A stretch of 64,000 bases of DNA. Origin: Ruminococcus_C sp963590855. GTDB taxonomy: Bacteria; Bacillota; Clostridia; Oscillospirales; Ruminococcaceae. The DNA is taken from positions 1 through 64,000 of the forward strand of contig CAVAQT010000004.1 of assembly GCA_963590855.1 (NCBI GenBank). Reading direction: 5' to 3'. A model generated the notes under the pieces. It was not told where the DNA came from and did no database searches. It saw only the letters and a list, made by a program, of their open reading frames with translations. The translations under genes and the position numbers were made by a program. Of this stretch, positions 53,729-61,894 are shown one piece after another; position 1 is the first letter of the stretch; every line of letters begins with the position of its first letter.

Positions 53729-54640
53729 ATGACGCTGCAACAACTTAAATATGTGATAGAGATCGTACAGTGCGGCTCTATCACCATGGCTGCGCAAAAG
53801 CTGTACATCACGCAGCCCAGCCTTTCCAAAGCCGTCTCCGAACTGGAACAGGAGATGGGAATCACCATTTTTCTGCGAAGCAACCGAGGTGTAACGCTGT
53901 CCGAAGAAGGGACGAAATTCCTCGCCTATGCCCGACAGGTCGTAGAACAGGCAGAGCTTCTGGAACAGACTTATAAGTACGGCGAGCCAGTCAAACGCAT
54001 CTTTGCGGTTTCTTCACAGCATTACGCTTTTGCAGTAAATGCTTTCGTAGCACTGGTCAAAGAATATGGAAAACAAAAATATGAGTTTTCACTCCGTGAA
54101 CTGCGCACAAACGATATTATTGAAGATGTCTATACCCAGCGTTCTGAACTGGGGATTCTCTTTTTGAGCAACTTCAACCGCGAGGTGCTTCTGCGCATCC
54201 TAAAGAACAAGGAACTGCGGTTTGTTCCGGAATTTACGGCAAAGCCCCATGTTTTTGTCAGCCGCAGCAATCCGCTGGCAGGCCGAACCTCTGTCACCCG
54301 GAAAGATCTGATGGAGTATCCGCGGCTGACATACGATCAGGGACTGAATAATTCTTTTTACTTTTCAGAGGAACTGCACAGCACCGATGAAAGTCCCAAG
54401 AGCATTGTTGTGTCAGATCGTGCCACTCTGTTTAACCTGCTGATCGGACTGGACGGCTATACGATCTCCTCCGGCATTCTCAGCAGCGATCTGAACGGAA
54501 CTGACATCGTCTCCATACCACTGGAAAGCGCCGAGATCATGGAGATCGGATATATCCATGCTGTTGACCGTCCGTTGAGCCAGTTGGCACAGCGCTATCT
54601 GGAACATCTCAGAACCTATATTTCCAACTACACGAAGTAG
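53729..54640 (+). CDS. LysR-family transcriptional regulator
   Basis: 303 residues. N-terminal helix-turn-helix GSITMAAQKLYITQPSLSKA (about 17-36) and a C-terminal periplasmic-binding-like effector domain. AAGGAGG eight bases before ATG 53729 decides the start over the longer frame from 53648. It is convergent with the pyrimidine operon on the other strand and follows the purine genes; its targets cannot be read from the sequence. Confidence 0.92.
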   Translation: MTLQQLKYVIEIVQCGSITMAAQKLYITQPSLSKAVSELEQEMGITIFLRSNRGVTLSEEGTKFLAYARQVVEQAELLEQTYKYGEPVKRIFAVSSQHYAFAVNAFVALVKEYGKQKYEFSLRELRTNDIIEDVYTQRSELGILFLSNFNREVLLRILKNKELRFVPEFTAKPHVFVSRSNPLAGRTSVTRKDLMEYPRLTYDQGLNNSFYFSEELHSTDESPKSIVVSDRATLFNLLIGLDGYTISSGILSSDLNGTDIVSIPLESAEIMEIGYIHAVDRPLSQLAQRYLEHLRTYISNYTK

Positions 54641-54676
54641 ACACAACACAGGTGATGCCATAAGTCACACTACAGA

Positions 54677-54710
54677 AACGGTGCGCAAAGCCAACGCCCT
54701 GCGCACCGTT
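54677..54710. terminator. Hairpin between the LysR gene and the alcohol dehydrogenase gene
   Basis: AACGGTGCGC / GCGCACCGTT, a perfect 10-base stem with a 14-base loop. T tracts are weak on both sides, so termination is less certain. Confidence 0.5.
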
Positions 54711-54743
54711 CCAAAAGGTTATGGATTTATGGATCCGAAAATG

Positions 54744-55898
54744 TCAGTTTTCCCAAAGGCTGCGGTAAATTGCGGCGCAGTCCTCTGCGGTCACTTCGCG
54801 CCGGGTATTTCCGGGGCTGCCGCTGGTAATGGCATCTGCCGACATTTTTTCCACTGCGTTGAAAAATGCCGTTTTTGCAATGCCGTATTGCTCCGGTGTC
54901 GGTACTTCACAGGTTTGACACAGCAGCTTAACAGCTTGCAGCAATGCATCTGCCGCTTCCTGATCGGTACTGTCCGCTGATGCTGCGCCAATGGCACGTC
55001 CCAGCGCGCCAAAGCGTTCGTAACAGCCCGGCAATGCAAACTGTAAGCACTTTTCCAACAGCATCGCATTGGACAAGCCGTGCGGCACATGAAACAGTGC
55101 TCCAATGGGTCGGCTCATGCCGTGCACAATGGTAACACTGGAATTGTTGATGCAAATACCTGCTTCCAAAGCTGCTGCTGCCATTTCCTCGCGTGCTTTC
55201 TGGCTTTTCCCATCCTGATATGCCAGCGGCAGATATTGAAAAATACGTTTTACCGCAGATATCGCCAAGGCATCGGTCAGCGGCTGTGCCTGTTTCGAGG
55301 TATACGCCTCAATGGCATGTGTCAGTGCATCCAATCCGGTAGCTGCTGTCACAAACTGCGGTGTGCTTTCTGACAGACTGGCATCTACAATTGCAAGCTT
55401 CGGCAAGAGCACCTCGCCTTTCAACAGCATTTTCACATCGGTTTTGGTATCGGTGATAATGGTGAACTTTGTCACCTCAGATCCAGTTCCGGCCGTGGTA
55501 GGAATAGCTGCCATGGGAGGAAGCTCTCCGCCGATCTCCTTGCCCATATAAGAAGCTAGGGATGCAGAACTGGTCGTACCCACGGCGATAGCCTTCATCG
55601 CATCCAACGGACTGCCGCCGCCGATGCCGATCAGACAGTCACAGCCGTTTTTCTGATATGCTTCTAGCCCCTCCGCGATCATGGTATCCGTCGGCTCTGT
55701 GTTGATACAGTCACACACGGCATATGCTGAAAAGCACTTGGAAAACAACTCATCCAACTGCGTTCCCATACGCTTCCAGGTTCCGGCAGAAGTCACCACC
55801 AGAGGTTTCTCTCCCAGTTCCGAAATCGCAGCGCTGCTCTCCTGCAATGCGCCCCATCCGGTAAAAATGGTTTGTGCTGTGGTAAATTTCTTGACCAT
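54744..55898 (-). CDS. Iron-type alcohol dehydrogenase, probable malonate-semialdehyde reductase
   Basis: 384 residues of the Fe-ADH family: IGIGGGSPLDAMKAIAV (NAD binding), PTTAGTGSEVT, and the metal ligands in VHGMSRPIGALFHVPHG. Related enzymes reduce short semialdehydes (succinate or malonate semialdehyde). As the last gene of a pyrimidine degradation group that includes a beta-alanine-type aminotransferase, it most likely reduces malonate semialdehyde to 3-hydroxypropionate; this is inferred from context. ATG 55898 follows a weak GGG site; the frame extends further but reads through a hairpin element. Confidence 0.85.
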   Translation of the reverse strand: MVKKFTTAQTIFTGWGALQESSAAISELGEKPLVVTSAGTWKRMGTQLDELFSKCFSAYAVCDCINTEPTDTMIAEGLEAYQKNGCDCLIGIGGGSPLDAMKAIAVGTTSSASLASYMGKEIGGELPPMAAIPTTAGTGSEVTKFTIITDTKTDVKMLLKGEVLLPKLAIVDASLSESTPQFVTAATGLDALTHAIEAYTSKQAQPLTDALAISAVKRIFQYLPLAYQDGKSQKAREEMAAAALEAGICINNSSVTIVHGMSRPIGALFHVPHGLSNAMLLEKCLQFALPGCYERFGALGRAIGAASADSTDQEAADALLQAVKLLCQTCEVPTPEQYGIAKTAFFNAVEKMSADAITSGSPGNTRREVTAEDCAAIYRSLWEN

Positions 55899-55926
55899 GA
55901 TATTTTTCCCTGTGCCTTTCCTTTCG

Positions 55927-55972
55927 GGCAGCACCGCACAAAGTCCGCCTGACGGCTTTGTACGGTGCTGCC
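55927..55972. repeat. Hairpin element between operon genes, copy 1
   Basis: GGCAGCACCG-C-ACAAAG ... CTTTGT-A-CGGTGCTGCC: 16 pairs with one mismatch around TCCGCCTGACGG, which can pair further (CCG/CGG). No T run follows on the minus strand, so it does not look like a terminator. Confidence 0.75.
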
Positions 55973-56054
55973 TTAGATTTTCCTTAGAACGTGCTGATGT
56001 ATGCAAACAAGATACGCCAGCACGTTTTTATCATATCACATTCCTGCAAATTGG

Positions 56055-57317
56055 TCAATCCTCATCTGCACGAAGCACTGCATTCAGCATGACTGTTGCG
56101 CCCTCGGTGCAGTGTTCCGGCTTGGAATACTCCGGCTCACAGTGGGAAAGTCCATCCTTGGACTGCACAAAGATCATGGTCGTGGGCAGCATGTACGATG
56201 CAAACTGTGCATCATGACCTGCGCCGGAGTGAATATACTGATGGGAAATACCGCATTCCTCTGCTGCCGCCTTCACATAGCTTACCAGCTTCTTATCCCA
56301 GTAAACCGTATCCCGATTCCACGCCTTTTCCACCTTGCAGGTGCAGCCGTGCCATTCCTTGTCGGCGCAGCTCTTGACAATTGCCAGAACCTGTTCCAGA
56401 ACCTTGGGATCTTCATGTCTTGCATCAAAGGAGAAGTCCACGAAATCCGGCACACAGGTGTGTACACAAGGATGGCAGACGATCTCACCAGTGGTATATA
56501 CCAGATCGCCGTAACCCAGCTTATCGATCTCCTGATGCAGATAACACAGTGCCTCAGACGCTGCATAAAGGGCATCCTTTCGCTTTGGCATAGGGAATGT
56601 GCCGGCGTGGGTGGTCTGCCCGTAGAACTGGATGCGATAGTTGAACATACCCAGGACGCAGTCTACTACGCCGATATCATTTCCGGCATCCTCCAGGATC
56701 GGGCCCTGTTCAATGTGCGTTTCAAACATGTACTGGTACTGTTCCGGGTTCAGGCGATACTTCTTATCGCCCTGGAATCCGGACTTTGCCAGCGCCTCAC
56801 CGAAGGTACTCTTGCAGTCCAGAATGCTCTTGGACTGCATCATATCCTCATAGACAAACTTCGCGCGGATATCCTCCGGCAGATAGTCGTAGCAAACAAT
56901 ACCGGAACACATCATTGCCGGCGGATAAAGCGATCCCTCTTCATTAGTCCAGATCATTGCGGTCAGCGGATGCTTATGGGGAATTTTCTTTTCGTGCACG
57001 GTCTCCAGCACTTCCATGGCAGACATTACACCCAGGATACCGTCATAGTTACCGCCATTCTTCACAGAATCCACATGGGATGCCATCACGATTCGTTTTG
57101 CATTCGGGTCACTGCCGGGGAGTGTGGCATACATATTCGCCACATCATCGATCTCGATCACAGCACCGATTGCTTCCATGCGCTTCCGAAATTCATTTCG
57201 TGCCTGAATGGCAGCCTCTGACAGAGAATACCGGGTAATGCCGCCGTGTCCGGCATCGCCGAACTTTGAAAATGTTGCGATCTTATCCTTCATCCGTTCC
57301 AAACTGCAAGTATACAT
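56055..57317 (-). CDS. M20-type amidohydrolase, probable beta-ureidopropionase
   Basis: 420 residues of the AllC/HyuC branch of M20 peptidases. Metal ligands: ASHVDSV (His), NYDGILGV (Asp), WTNEEGS (Glu) and the late GAGHDAQF; HIEQGP is the branch signature. The dimer domain includes GQTTHAGTFPM. It should cut N-carbamoyl-beta-alanine to beta-alanine, CO2 and ammonia, the third step of reductive pyrimidine breakdown, given the dihydropyrimidinase and dehydrogenase genes nearby. Allantoate is an alternative substrate. AAAGGAAG is 13 bases before ATG 57317. Confidence 0.88.
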   Translation of the reverse strand: MYTCSLERMKDKIATFSKFGDAGHGGITRYSLSEAAIQARNEFRKRMEAIGAVIEIDDVANMYATLPGSDPNAKRIVMASHVDSVKNGGNYDGILGVMSAMEVLETVHEKKIPHKHPLTAMIWTNEEGSLYPPAMMCSGIVCYDYLPEDIRAKFVYEDMMQSKSILDCKSTFGEALAKSGFQGDKKYRLNPEQYQYMFETHIEQGPILEDAGNDIGVVDCVLGMFNYRIQFYGQTTHAGTFPMPKRKDALYAASEALCYLHQEIDKLGYGDLVYTTGEIVCHPCVHTCVPDFVDFSFDARHEDPKVLEQVLAIVKSCADKEWHGCTCKVEKAWNRDTVYWDKKLVSYVKAAAEECGISHQYIHSGAGHDAQFASYMLPTTMIFVQSKDGLSHCEPEYSKPEHCTEGATVMLNAVLRADED

Positions 57318-57362
57318 AACCCATGCGCTTCCTTTCTAAATCCAGTCTTTCCTTTTATTTTC

Positions 57363-57401
57363 CTAGGGCAACACCACACAAGCTTTGTGCAGTATTGCCC
57401 T
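57363..57401. repeat. Hairpin element between operon genes, copy 2
   Basis: TAGGGCAA and TTGCCCTA close an imperfect hairpin whose centre is CACAA-GCT-TTGTG. The arms follow the same plan as copy 1 at 55927: GGGCA(A/G)CACC(A/G)CACAA. Confidence 0.7.
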
Positions 57402-57419
57402 AAAAACCTGTTCAAACGC

Positions 57420-57863
57420 TTATATAAACAGGTTCGGATTTTCATTTTCGTTCGTCTGCTCCGGAATCCGCAGACAATTTTCCAGAAGATCATACACCTC
57501 ATCTGCCATCACATAAAAAGCGCGATAGCGTTCTGGATCATCTGATTCCAGCACCAGCAGAAACCGATCATCCCAGTCGTTGCAGGAAATCGACTTCACC
57601 CAGAATGTGCCGTTTGCGTCGGTTCCCATCTGCTGGAGCTGTTCCGGCTTTCGCACCACACCATACAAGATCCCGTCCCAGGATACCGGAAAGTGCAGCC
57701 GCTTCACAAATGCCGGCTTCATGACCACAGTTACCGCCACCTCATTGGGTGTCAGCGGAACAGTGTCCCGCGTCTCCTGAGAGACGGTGCGAAATCGGTC
57801 AGCCGGCAGCAGCGACCGCAGCGGAATCCCTTGCTCGATATTCGCATAATGTCCGGATACCAT
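57420..57863 (-). CDS. Protein of unknown function in the pyrimidine operon
   Basis: 147 residues, soluble, no signal peptide or membrane segment. It is rich in beta-strand and Trp/Phe (VAVTVVMKPAFVKRLHFPVS, NDWDDRFLLVLES, RAFYVMADEVYDLLE). No family recognised. It lies 17 bases after the aminotransferase gene and 100 before the amidohydrolase gene. GGAG directly touches ATG 57872 but is nine bases from ATG 57863, so the latter is chosen. Its place inside the pathway operon suggests an accessory or regulatory role, otherwise unknown. Confidence 0.7.
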   Translation of the reverse strand: MVSGHYANIEQGIPLRSLLPADRFRTVSQETRDTVPLTPNEVAVTVVMKPAFVKRLHFPVSWDGILYGVVRKPEQLQQMGTDANGTFWVKSISCNDWDDRFLLVLESDDPERYRAFYVMADEVYDLLENCLRIPEQTNENENPNLFI

Positions 57864-57880
57864 TGACTTCATCTCCTTTT

Positions 57881-59209
57881 TCAGCCGGCAATGGCTGCAT
57901 CGACTTCTCCCAGTACCTCATCCAGCTTCTGCATCTCCTCCCGGAGCTGTTCCGGAGTGATGATCAGCGGCGGTGCGACAATGATTACGTTTTCATGGCT
58001 GTAGGTGGAAAAGCCCTTTGCCATCAGTTTTTTGCAAATGCCGCCCATGACACCGTCCGGGTCTTTTCCATACGGTACAAGGGGTTCTTTGGTGGCCTTG
58101 TCCTTTACCAGTTCTACGCCGGAGAACAAACCGATGTAGCGCACATCACCCACGCAGGCATGCTTTGCTTTCAGATCCTCCAGCAGTTCTCCCAACACCT
58201 TGCCGGATACTGCCACGTTGTCCAGAATGTTGGCTTCCTGATAATAGTTGACACAGGCAACACCGGCAGCGCACGCCAGCGGATGTGCGCTGTAGGTCAG
58301 ACCGCAGGACAGGTAATGTTCATCAAAATATGCTGCGATCTTCTTGCTGACTGCCACACCGCCCAGCTGGATATAGCCGCAGGTCACACCCTTTGCAAAG
58401 GTGATGATGTCCGGCACTACATCGAAGTTTTCAAAGGCAAACATCTTACCGGTTCTGCCGAAGCCTGCCATGACCTCATCACAGATCATCACGATGCCAA
58501 ACTCGTCACAGATCTTCCGGATGCCCGGCAGATAACCCTTCGGCGGAATGATAATGCCGTTAGAACCGGTAATGGTCTCCACTTCAATGGCAGCGATGCG
58601 GTCTGCGCCCTCGTAAATGACCTGTTCCCGCAGCTTTGCCAGATAATACTTGGTCGCCTCCTCTTCGGATGCAAATTCCAGCGGTTCCCGGTAGATATAT
58701 GGGTCAAAGAACTTAATGAATCCAGGAATGCCCGGTTCCAGCGGATAGCGTCTCGGCTCACCGGTCAGGTTTCCGGCACCGAACGAAGAACCGTGGTAGC
58801 TCCGATACCGGCTGAATACCTTGTTTCTGCCGGTATACATTCTGGCGATCTTGATGGCGTTTTCATTGGCATCTGCACCTGCATTGGTAAAGAATACCTT
58901 ACCGAAAGTATCCGGCAGCAGGTCGATGATCGCCTTGCCCAGTTTTGCACGATCTTCGTCACCGAAAGACGGCCCGATGTAGCAATACTTGTCCACCTTA
59001 GCCTTAATGGCATCGCCGATCGCCTTGTTGCCGTAGCCCAGGTTGACATTGACCTGCTGTGAGGACATATCTGCATATCGCTTGCCGCTGTAATCATAGA
59101 AATAAATGCCCTCTGAGCGCTCGACCGGAATGGGGTTCAGTCCCTTCTGCTTACTCCAGGACTGCATGGTATAAGTGGTTTGCATCTTTTGAATCTCTTC
59201 GCCTGTCAT
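57881..59209 (-). CDS. Class III aminotransferase, probable beta-alanine transaminase
   Basis: 442 residues, PLP-dependent. GADANENAIKIAR, YRSYHGSSFGAGNLTGEP, the PLP-phosphate aspartate in VMICDEVMAGFGRTG and the PLP lysine in ITFAKGVTCGY are visible. Omega-aminotransferases of this class turn beta-alanine into malonate semialdehyde with pyruvate or 2-oxoglutarate. The position directly upstream of the ureidopropionase gene supports that role. GGAGG eight bases before ATG 59209 decides the start over TTG 59224. Confidence 0.88.
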   Translation of the reverse strand: MTGEEIQKMQTTYTMQSWSKQKGLNPIPVERSEGIYFYDYSGKRYADMSSQQVNVNLGYGNKAIGDAIKAKVDKYCYIGPSFGDEDRAKLGKAIIDLLPDTFGKVFFTNAGADANENAIKIARMYTGRNKVFSRYRSYHGSSFGAGNLTGEPRRYPLEPGIPGFIKFFDPYIYREPLEFASEEEATKYYLAKLREQVIYEGADRIAAIEVETITGSNGIIIPPKGYLPGIRKICDEFGIVMICDEVMAGFGRTGKMFAFENFDVVPDIITFAKGVTCGYIQLGGVAVSKKIAAYFDEHYLSCGLTYSAHPLACAAGVACVNYYQEANILDNVAVSGKVLGELLEDLKAKHACVGDVRYIGLFSGVELVKDKATKEPLVPYGKDPDGVMGGICKKLMAKGFSTYSHENVIIVAPPLIITPEQLREEMQKLDEVLGEVDAAIAG

Positions 59210-59233
59210 TTTGAATTCCTCCAATTTTATTGA

Positions 59234-60379
59234 TTACAGCATATCCCGAATGAGATATGCCAGATAAATCTGCACTCTTGCTTCCTGCCCCAGATCAGTC
59301 TGTAAGATCTCACGGATCTGCCGCAGTTTATAGTTAATGGTATTTCGGTGCACCTGCATCTGATCTGCCGTTTGCTGCACGCTGCATTCTGTGGAAAGGT
59401 AACGGTACAGCACTTCCAGATAATCTGTGTGATTCCGGGCATCGTATTGTACCAGTGCCCCCAGCACCGATTCTGAAAACTGTTCCAGGATCTTTCGATC
59501 CTTTACGCCAAACAAAATCTGATATACGCCAAGATCGGAATAACAGAGCACCTGCTTTTTCCGGATCCGACAGACTGCATCCGCCGCCTTTGCCTGAAGA
59601 TACAGCGCCGACAACGCCGTATAACCGATCTGTTCTTCTGAGATCCCGCAGTATACGTTTCCCCGTTCTGACAAGATTTGAGATACCTGCTCGACATACT
59701 GCCGCAGCTTTTCCCTGGTGTTCTGTCCCACCAGACAAATGCTCTGCTCCAGCCGGAAAATGCAAATAGACAAATGCGTCTTACGAAGGGCACGATAGAC
59801 CCGAAACTGTAATTGTTCCCATTCCAGATCTGTCAGCTGGTGTTCCTTTCCCTGCAAATGCAGAAGCATCACCTGATATCTGCCGTTCTCCTGGAATCCA
59901 GCACGCTGTAAAATGCCTGTATAAGACTCCCCTTTTTCCGGGGTGAAGATCCAGGTGCTGAATGCCGATGCAATACTGCGCTCATGCTTTTCGCTCTGGA
60001 TGATGCGGTGACAGAAGTCGTATGTCACATCAATGATGTGCACCGACCAAGGCAACACCAACAACGGAAATGCATGGGTATTGCACCAGACGATTAGCTG
60101 CGGCGGCACTTTTTCGATGTATGGCCCCAGGTTAATCACAAGGCCAACTGCGCCATGCCGAAGCAGCTGTTCGGCATATGGCATCAGCCAGTTGACACCG
60201 TGCTGCGCAATGCCCGTGGTAAAAACCAGCTCCTGTCCTTCAATAAAGTGAGACACTTCCACATCTTCGATGATATGCACCCAGCGCACGACATTATCCA
60301 TGCCTTCCTCGCCGGCAATGAGCTTCAGCTGATATGTTTTTTCTGCATTGACACAAAGCTGTGAAAGCGTTAATGCCAT
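59234..60379 (-). CDS. PucR-family regulator of the pyrimidine operon
   Basis: 381 residues. N-terminal PucR domain (LKLIAGEEGMDNVVRWVHII, about 18-37, and onward), middle GGDEF-like CdaR region, and C-terminal helix-turn-helix SVQQTADQMQVHRNTINYKL. PucR proteins commonly control purine or pyrimidine catabolism. It is co-transcribed between preA-like and aminotransferase genes (gaps of 6 and 24 bases), so it probably controls its own operon. GAGGTGAGG precedes the ATG. Confidence 0.9.
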   Translation of the reverse strand: MALTLSQLCVNAEKTYQLKLIAGEEGMDNVVRWVHIIEDVEVSHFIEGQELVFTTGIAQHGVNWLMPYAEQLLRHGAVGLVINLGPYIEKVPPQLIVWCNTHAFPLLVLPWSVHIIDVTYDFCHRIIQSEKHERSIASAFSTWIFTPEKGESYTGILQRAGFQENGRYQVMLLHLQGKEHQLTDLEWEQLQFRVYRALRKTHLSICIFRLEQSICLVGQNTREKLRQYVEQVSQILSERGNVYCGISEEQIGYTALSALYLQAKAADAVCRIRKKQVLCYSDLGVYQILFGVKDRKILEQFSESVLGALVQYDARNHTDYLEVLYRYLSTECSVQQTADQMQVHRNTINYKLRQIREILQTDLGQEARVQIYLAYLIRDML

Positions 60380-60385
60380 AGTACC

Positions 60386-61876
60386 TCACCTCTTCTCGGT
60401 ATTTACAGAACGCCTCGTCCCTGACGTGATTGCACCTACGGGACAGACCAGTGTGCAAAGCAGACAGCCCACACATTTTTTTCCGATCAAAGTCGGCTTT
60501 CGCGCCGCGGTATCAAACCGAATTGCCTGATGCCCTGCATCCATACAGGAAATATAGCATCTGCCGCAGCCGGAACAGTCCTGCCGCAAGAACTTCGGGT
60601 AGCAAACAGAACTGCGGTTCAGCTTTTCCGGTGTTGTCATGGCATCCAGCCCTGCGCCGACGATCTCCTGCAAAGCGGTGATTCCATGACGGTTCATATA
60701 ATCCGTCAGACCGCCGATCAGATCCGTGATGATCCGATAGCCGTACTGCATCACCGCTGTGGTGATCTGGATATTGCTGCATCCCAGTGCCAGGAACTGC
60801 ACCGCATCCCGCCATGTCTCGATGCCGCCCATGCCGCTGATGGGAACATCTTTCAGTTCCGGACAAGATGCCATATCGTAAATATGGCGCAGTGCAATGG
60901 GCTTCACCGCCTTGCCGGAATAGCCGCTGACTGCGGTTTTTCCCATTACGCCCGGATGCGCCTGCATGGTTTCCTCGTCAATGCCGGTAATGCTCTTGAT
61001 GGTGTTGATTGCCGCCAAGCCATCTGCCCCGGCTTCCACCGCGGCAATCGCAGGCACGGTCATATCGGTAATGTTTGGAGTCATCTTTGCCAGCACCGGC
61101 AATGTCGTTCCACGCTTTACCGCTGCAGTGAATGCTTTTACCAACTGTACGTTCGTTCCCACATCACTGCCCATGCCCTCTACCGTCATTTGCGGACAGG
61201 AGAAATTGCACTCGATGATATCGCATCCGACATCGGTTACCAGCTGTGCCAGCTTTGTCCACTCGTCCTCTGTTTCTCCCATGATGGAAGCCACGATCAC
61301 ACGATCGGGATAATTCTGTTTCAGCCGCCGCAGACACTCCAGGTTTTCCTCCAATGTATGATCGGAGATCTGCTCCAGGTTCCGGAATCCCAGAAACGGG
61401 TAGCCCTCCCGACTTACGGTATCAAACCGCGGAGAGACTTCTTTCGGCTGATAAAAGCCAATGGTCTTGAATACAATGCCGCCCCAACCCTGCTCCAACG
61501 CTCTGGCGCACATTTCATAGTTGCTCGCCACAACGGAAGAGGACAGGAAAAAGGGATTGATACACGGCACACCGCAGAATGAAATGGAGAGATCTGCCGG
61601 TTTCGATGCGGTGGCTTTCGGAAGCGCTGCCGCCATCTCTGCAAGCGGCATCTTCTGGGGACAGGCATTTTCACAGCCATGTGCACAAACTGCACAGTCC
61701 GCCGCTCTCATTGCTTCCGCTGCCCCGGATAGATTTTCAAAACGAATGCTCCGCACCATTGCAGCCGGATCTACATCTGCATCACAGGCAGCTGTACATG
61801 GTGCATCATAGCACAGCATACACTGTGATGCCTGTTGTTCCAGTTTGATCTGCGTGCGCCGGCTCATCTCTGCCAT
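60386..61876 (-). CDS. preA: Dihydropyrimidine dehydrogenase, PreA-like with N-terminal iron-sulphur domain
   Basis: 496 residues. The N-terminal 90 residues carry eight Cys (19, 22, 27, 31 and 61, 64, 68, 72) like domain I of mammalian DPD or of PreT. The FMN TIM-barrel (about 95-410) has the catalytic Cys227 in NFSCPQM. A C-terminal ferredoxin domain has two C-x2-C-x2-C-x3-C sets (CSGCGRCYISC, CVGCLLCTLVC). It should reduce uracil or thymine to the dihydro form. The FAD/NAD(P)H domains of PreT are missing, so electrons must come from another protein. GAGGAGG eight bases before the ATG. Confidence 0.9.
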   Translation of the reverse strand: MAEMSRRTQIKLEQQASQCMLCYDAPCTAACDADVDPAAMVRSIRFENLSGAAEAMRAADCAVCAHGCENACPQKMPLAEMAAALPKATASKPADLSISFCGVPCINPFFLSSSVVASNYEMCARALEQGWGGIVFKTIGFYQPKEVSPRFDTVSREGYPFLGFRNLEQISDHTLEENLECLRRLKQNYPDRVIVASIMGETEDEWTKLAQLVTDVGCDIIECNFSCPQMTVEGMGSDVGTNVQLVKAFTAAVKRGTTLPVLAKMTPNITDMTVPAIAAVEAGADGLAAINTIKSITGIDEETMQAHPGVMGKTAVSGYSGKAVKPIALRHIYDMASCPELKDVPISGMGGIETWRDAVQFLALGCSNIQITTAVMQYGYRIITDLIGGLTDYMNRHGITALQEIVGAGLDAMTTPEKLNRSSVCYPKFLRQDCSGCGRCYISCMDAGHQAIRFDTAARKPTLIGKKCVGCLLCTLVCPVGAITSGTRRSVNTEKR

Positions 61877-61894
61877 AACATGTGCCTCCTCTCG

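Noticed and set aside
57749..59062. A 437-codon plus-strand open frame
   Set aside because: It is antisense to the class III aminotransferase with its PLP motifs; no ribosome site.
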